From Hyphomicrobiales bacterium (GTDB taxonomy: Bacteria > Pseudomonadota > Alphaproteobacteria > Rhizobiales > Rhizobiaceae), in contig UCCS01000070.1 in the NCBI GenBank assembly GCA_900470965.1, positions 1 through 52,882 on the forward strand: DNA of 52,882 nt, read 5' to 3'. Made by a program: the position numbers and the translations under genes. The notes beneath the pieces were generated by a model, which saw only the letters and a program-made list of their open reading frames with translations, was not told the DNA's origin and did no database searches. Numbering within the stretch: position 1 is the stretch's first letter; each line of letters begins with the position of its first letter. Shown here in pieces: positions 51,830 to 52,882 of the stretch.

Positions 51830-52472
51830 GCTGGGATTTCGGGGCGGTGGCGGAAGCGGTCGCTCCAACCGCTTTCCCGCCTTCCATCTTCACCTTGCCT
51901 TCAGCAAAGAGACGCAGCGCCTGTGGATAGAGCTGATGTTCGATCGTCAGTACGCGTCCCGCCAGCGCATCGGCGGTATCACCCGCAAGCACAGGCACGG
52001 CCGCCTGGCCGATAACAGGGCCTTCATCCATGCCTTCGGTAACGAAATGCACGGTGCAGCCGGCAATCCGCATCCCGGCGTCGATCGCCCGTTGGTGCGT
52101 ATGCAGTCCCGGAAAGAGCGGCAGCAGGGAAGGGTGAATATTTATGATCCGGCCTTCATGGCGCTGGATGAAGGCGCCCGAGAGCAGCCTCATATAGCCG
52201 GCAAGGCAGATGATATCGGGTGAAAGCTCGTCAAGCGCAGCAAGGATCGCCGCCTCGTGCGCGTCCTTGCTAGCATAGTCCTTGCGCACGAAAGCGAAAG
52301 TCGCAATGCCCTCCGCCGCTGCCTTGGCCAGCCCGCCTGCATCTGCCTTGTCGGAAATCACGCCGACGATCTCGGCCGGATAATCCTCAGCCTTTGCCGC
52401 CTGCACCAGCGCCATCATGTTGGAGCCGCCGCCGGAAATGAAGACGACAGCGCGTTTGCGCGGCGAACTCAT
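51807..52472 (-). CDS. purN: Phosphoribosylglycinamide formyltransferase PurN
   Basis: A 221-residue purine-pathway enzyme that formylates GAR with 10-formyl-tetrahydrofolate. It has RAVVFISGGGSNMMALVQA at the N-terminus, the catalytic IINIHPSLLPLFPG (Asn and His) and GCTVHFVTEGMDEGPVIGQA with the catalytic Asp. Its start overlaps the purM stop by 4 bases (ATGA). The C-terminal ~20 residues (GATASATAPKSQLISLIGD) are a short tail. It overlaps the phnM remnant at its 3' end. Confidence 0.95.
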   Translation of the reverse strand: MSSPRKRAVVFISGGGSNMMALVQAAKAEDYPAEIVGVISDKADAGGLAKAAAEGIATFAFVRKDYASKDAHEAAILAALDELSPDIICLAGYMRLLSGAFIQRHEGRIINIHPSLLPLFPGLHTHQRAIDAGMRIAGCTVHFVTEGMDEGPVIGQAAVPVLAGDTADALAGRVLTIEHQLYPQALRLFAEGKVKMEGGKAVGATASATAPKSQLISLIGD

Positions 52473-52882
52473 AGAGCGAGCGTACCCTTGTAGATCGTGC
52501 CGGCTTCGCCCTCAGTGCGGGCGACCATGCGGCCGAGCGTCACAACCTTTTCACCTTCCGCTTCAAGCGCCTGGGAGACTGCTGCCACATTCTCTGCGGC
52601 GACGACGACAATCATGCCGATGCCGCAGTTGAAGGTGCGCAGCATTTCCTTGGCTTCGACGCCGCCTGTCTTGGCAAGCCACGAGAAAACGGCCGGCGCC
52701 TCGACGGCGGCAAGGTCGATCTCGGCGGCGAGATGCTTCGGCAGCACGCGCGGAATATTTTCAGGAAAACCGCCGCCGGTGATGTGGGCAAGCGCCTTGA
52801 GCGCGCCCGTCTCGCGGATCGCCTTCAAGAGCGGCTTCACATAGATGCGGGTCGGCGTCAGCCGCGCTTCGCCGAGCTTCTT
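52469..52882 (-). CDS. purM: Phosphoribosylformylglycinamidine cyclo-ligase PurM, C-terminal part (runs off the right edge)
   Basis: About 137 C-terminal residues are in the window. They include KKLGEARLTPTRIYVKPLLK at the right edge, then ALAHITGGGFPENIPRVLP and FNCGIGMIVVV, all conserved in PurM (AIR synthetase), which closes the imidazole ring in purine synthesis. It precedes purN with a 4-base overlap, the usual purM-purN order. The N-terminal ATP-binding half lies beyond the right edge. Confidence 0.95.
   Translation of the reverse strand, partial: KKLGEARLTPTRIYVKPLLKAIRETGALKALAHITGGGFPENIPRVLPKHLAAEIDLAAVEAPAVFSWLAKTGGVEAKEMLRTFNCGIGMIVVVAAENVAAVSQALEAEGEKVVTLGRMVARTEGEAGTIYKGTLAL

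Overview
The window looks like a piece of a Rhizobium or close Rhizobiaceae main chromosome. It is GC-rich, and it carries a typical rhizobial core gene order: radA, alr, dnaB, rplI, rpsR-rpsF, fabD-fabG-acpP-fabF, mltG, yicC, gmk, then rsmA-pdxA-surA-lptD-lptG-lptF opposite, pepA-holC, ndk, moaE-moaD-pgsA-uvrC and purN-purM. Ribosomal proteins S6 and L9 have long charged C-terminal tails of the alphaproteobacterial kind, and one gene encodes a RopB/Omp25-type outer-membrane protein. I saw no tRNA, rRNA, CRISPR array, insertion sequence or replication origin. The genus is inferred from gene content and order only.

Layout. 0-8.6 kb: radA (cut by the left edge), a LysE exporter, alr, an AraC regulator with the AzlC/AzlD exporter pair, dnaB, and the rpsF-rpsR-DUF2232-rplI cluster. 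8.9-11.4 kb: an accessory interval with an RTX-like repeat protein and an aldo/keto reductase. 11.6-18.1 kb: fatty-acid synthesis followed by mltG-yicC-gmk. 18.1-26.6 kb, opposite strand: outer-membrane biogenesis (surA, lptD, lptG, lptF) linked to pdxA and rsmA, then a PAP2 phosphatase. 26.7-30.2 kb: pepA-holC, a GrpB-family gene and a galactose dehydrogenase-like gene. 30.4-37.7 kb: an ABC-F ATPase, a degenerate GGDEF protein, a long SPFH protein, a glutathione transferase and ndk. 37.7-39.8 kb: a lipoprotein plus CGNR-regulator operon, divergent from an orphan LivH-type permease. 39.8-44.0 kb: moaE-moaD-pgsA-uvrC-SDR. 44.4-49.4 kb: outer-membrane protein, glutathione transferase, rlmJ, and a molybdopterin oxidoreductase coupled to a NUDIX hydrolase. 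49.5-51.8 kb: a PadR plus flavin-monooxygenase cassette beside a broken phnM remnant. 51.8 kb to the end: purN-purM (cut by the right edge).

Most of the window is housekeeping sequence with tight translational coupling (ATGA, TAATG and TAGTG overlaps). The most unusual signals are regulatory or accessory: (1) a 26-bp palindrome that looks like one shared operator for two face-to-face promoters between a CGNR zinc-finger gene and an orphan permease; (2) a padR promoter whose spacer is filled by a 21-bp palindrome and which predicts a leaderless mRNA; (3) a decayed phnM 3' end next to that cassette; (4) an RTX-like protein with a 19-20 residue repeat period and a canonical CtrA-type box upstream; (5) a short-chain dehydrogenase with Asp at the catalytic Ser position, as in pteridine reductases; (6) a GGDEF protein with a broken signature.
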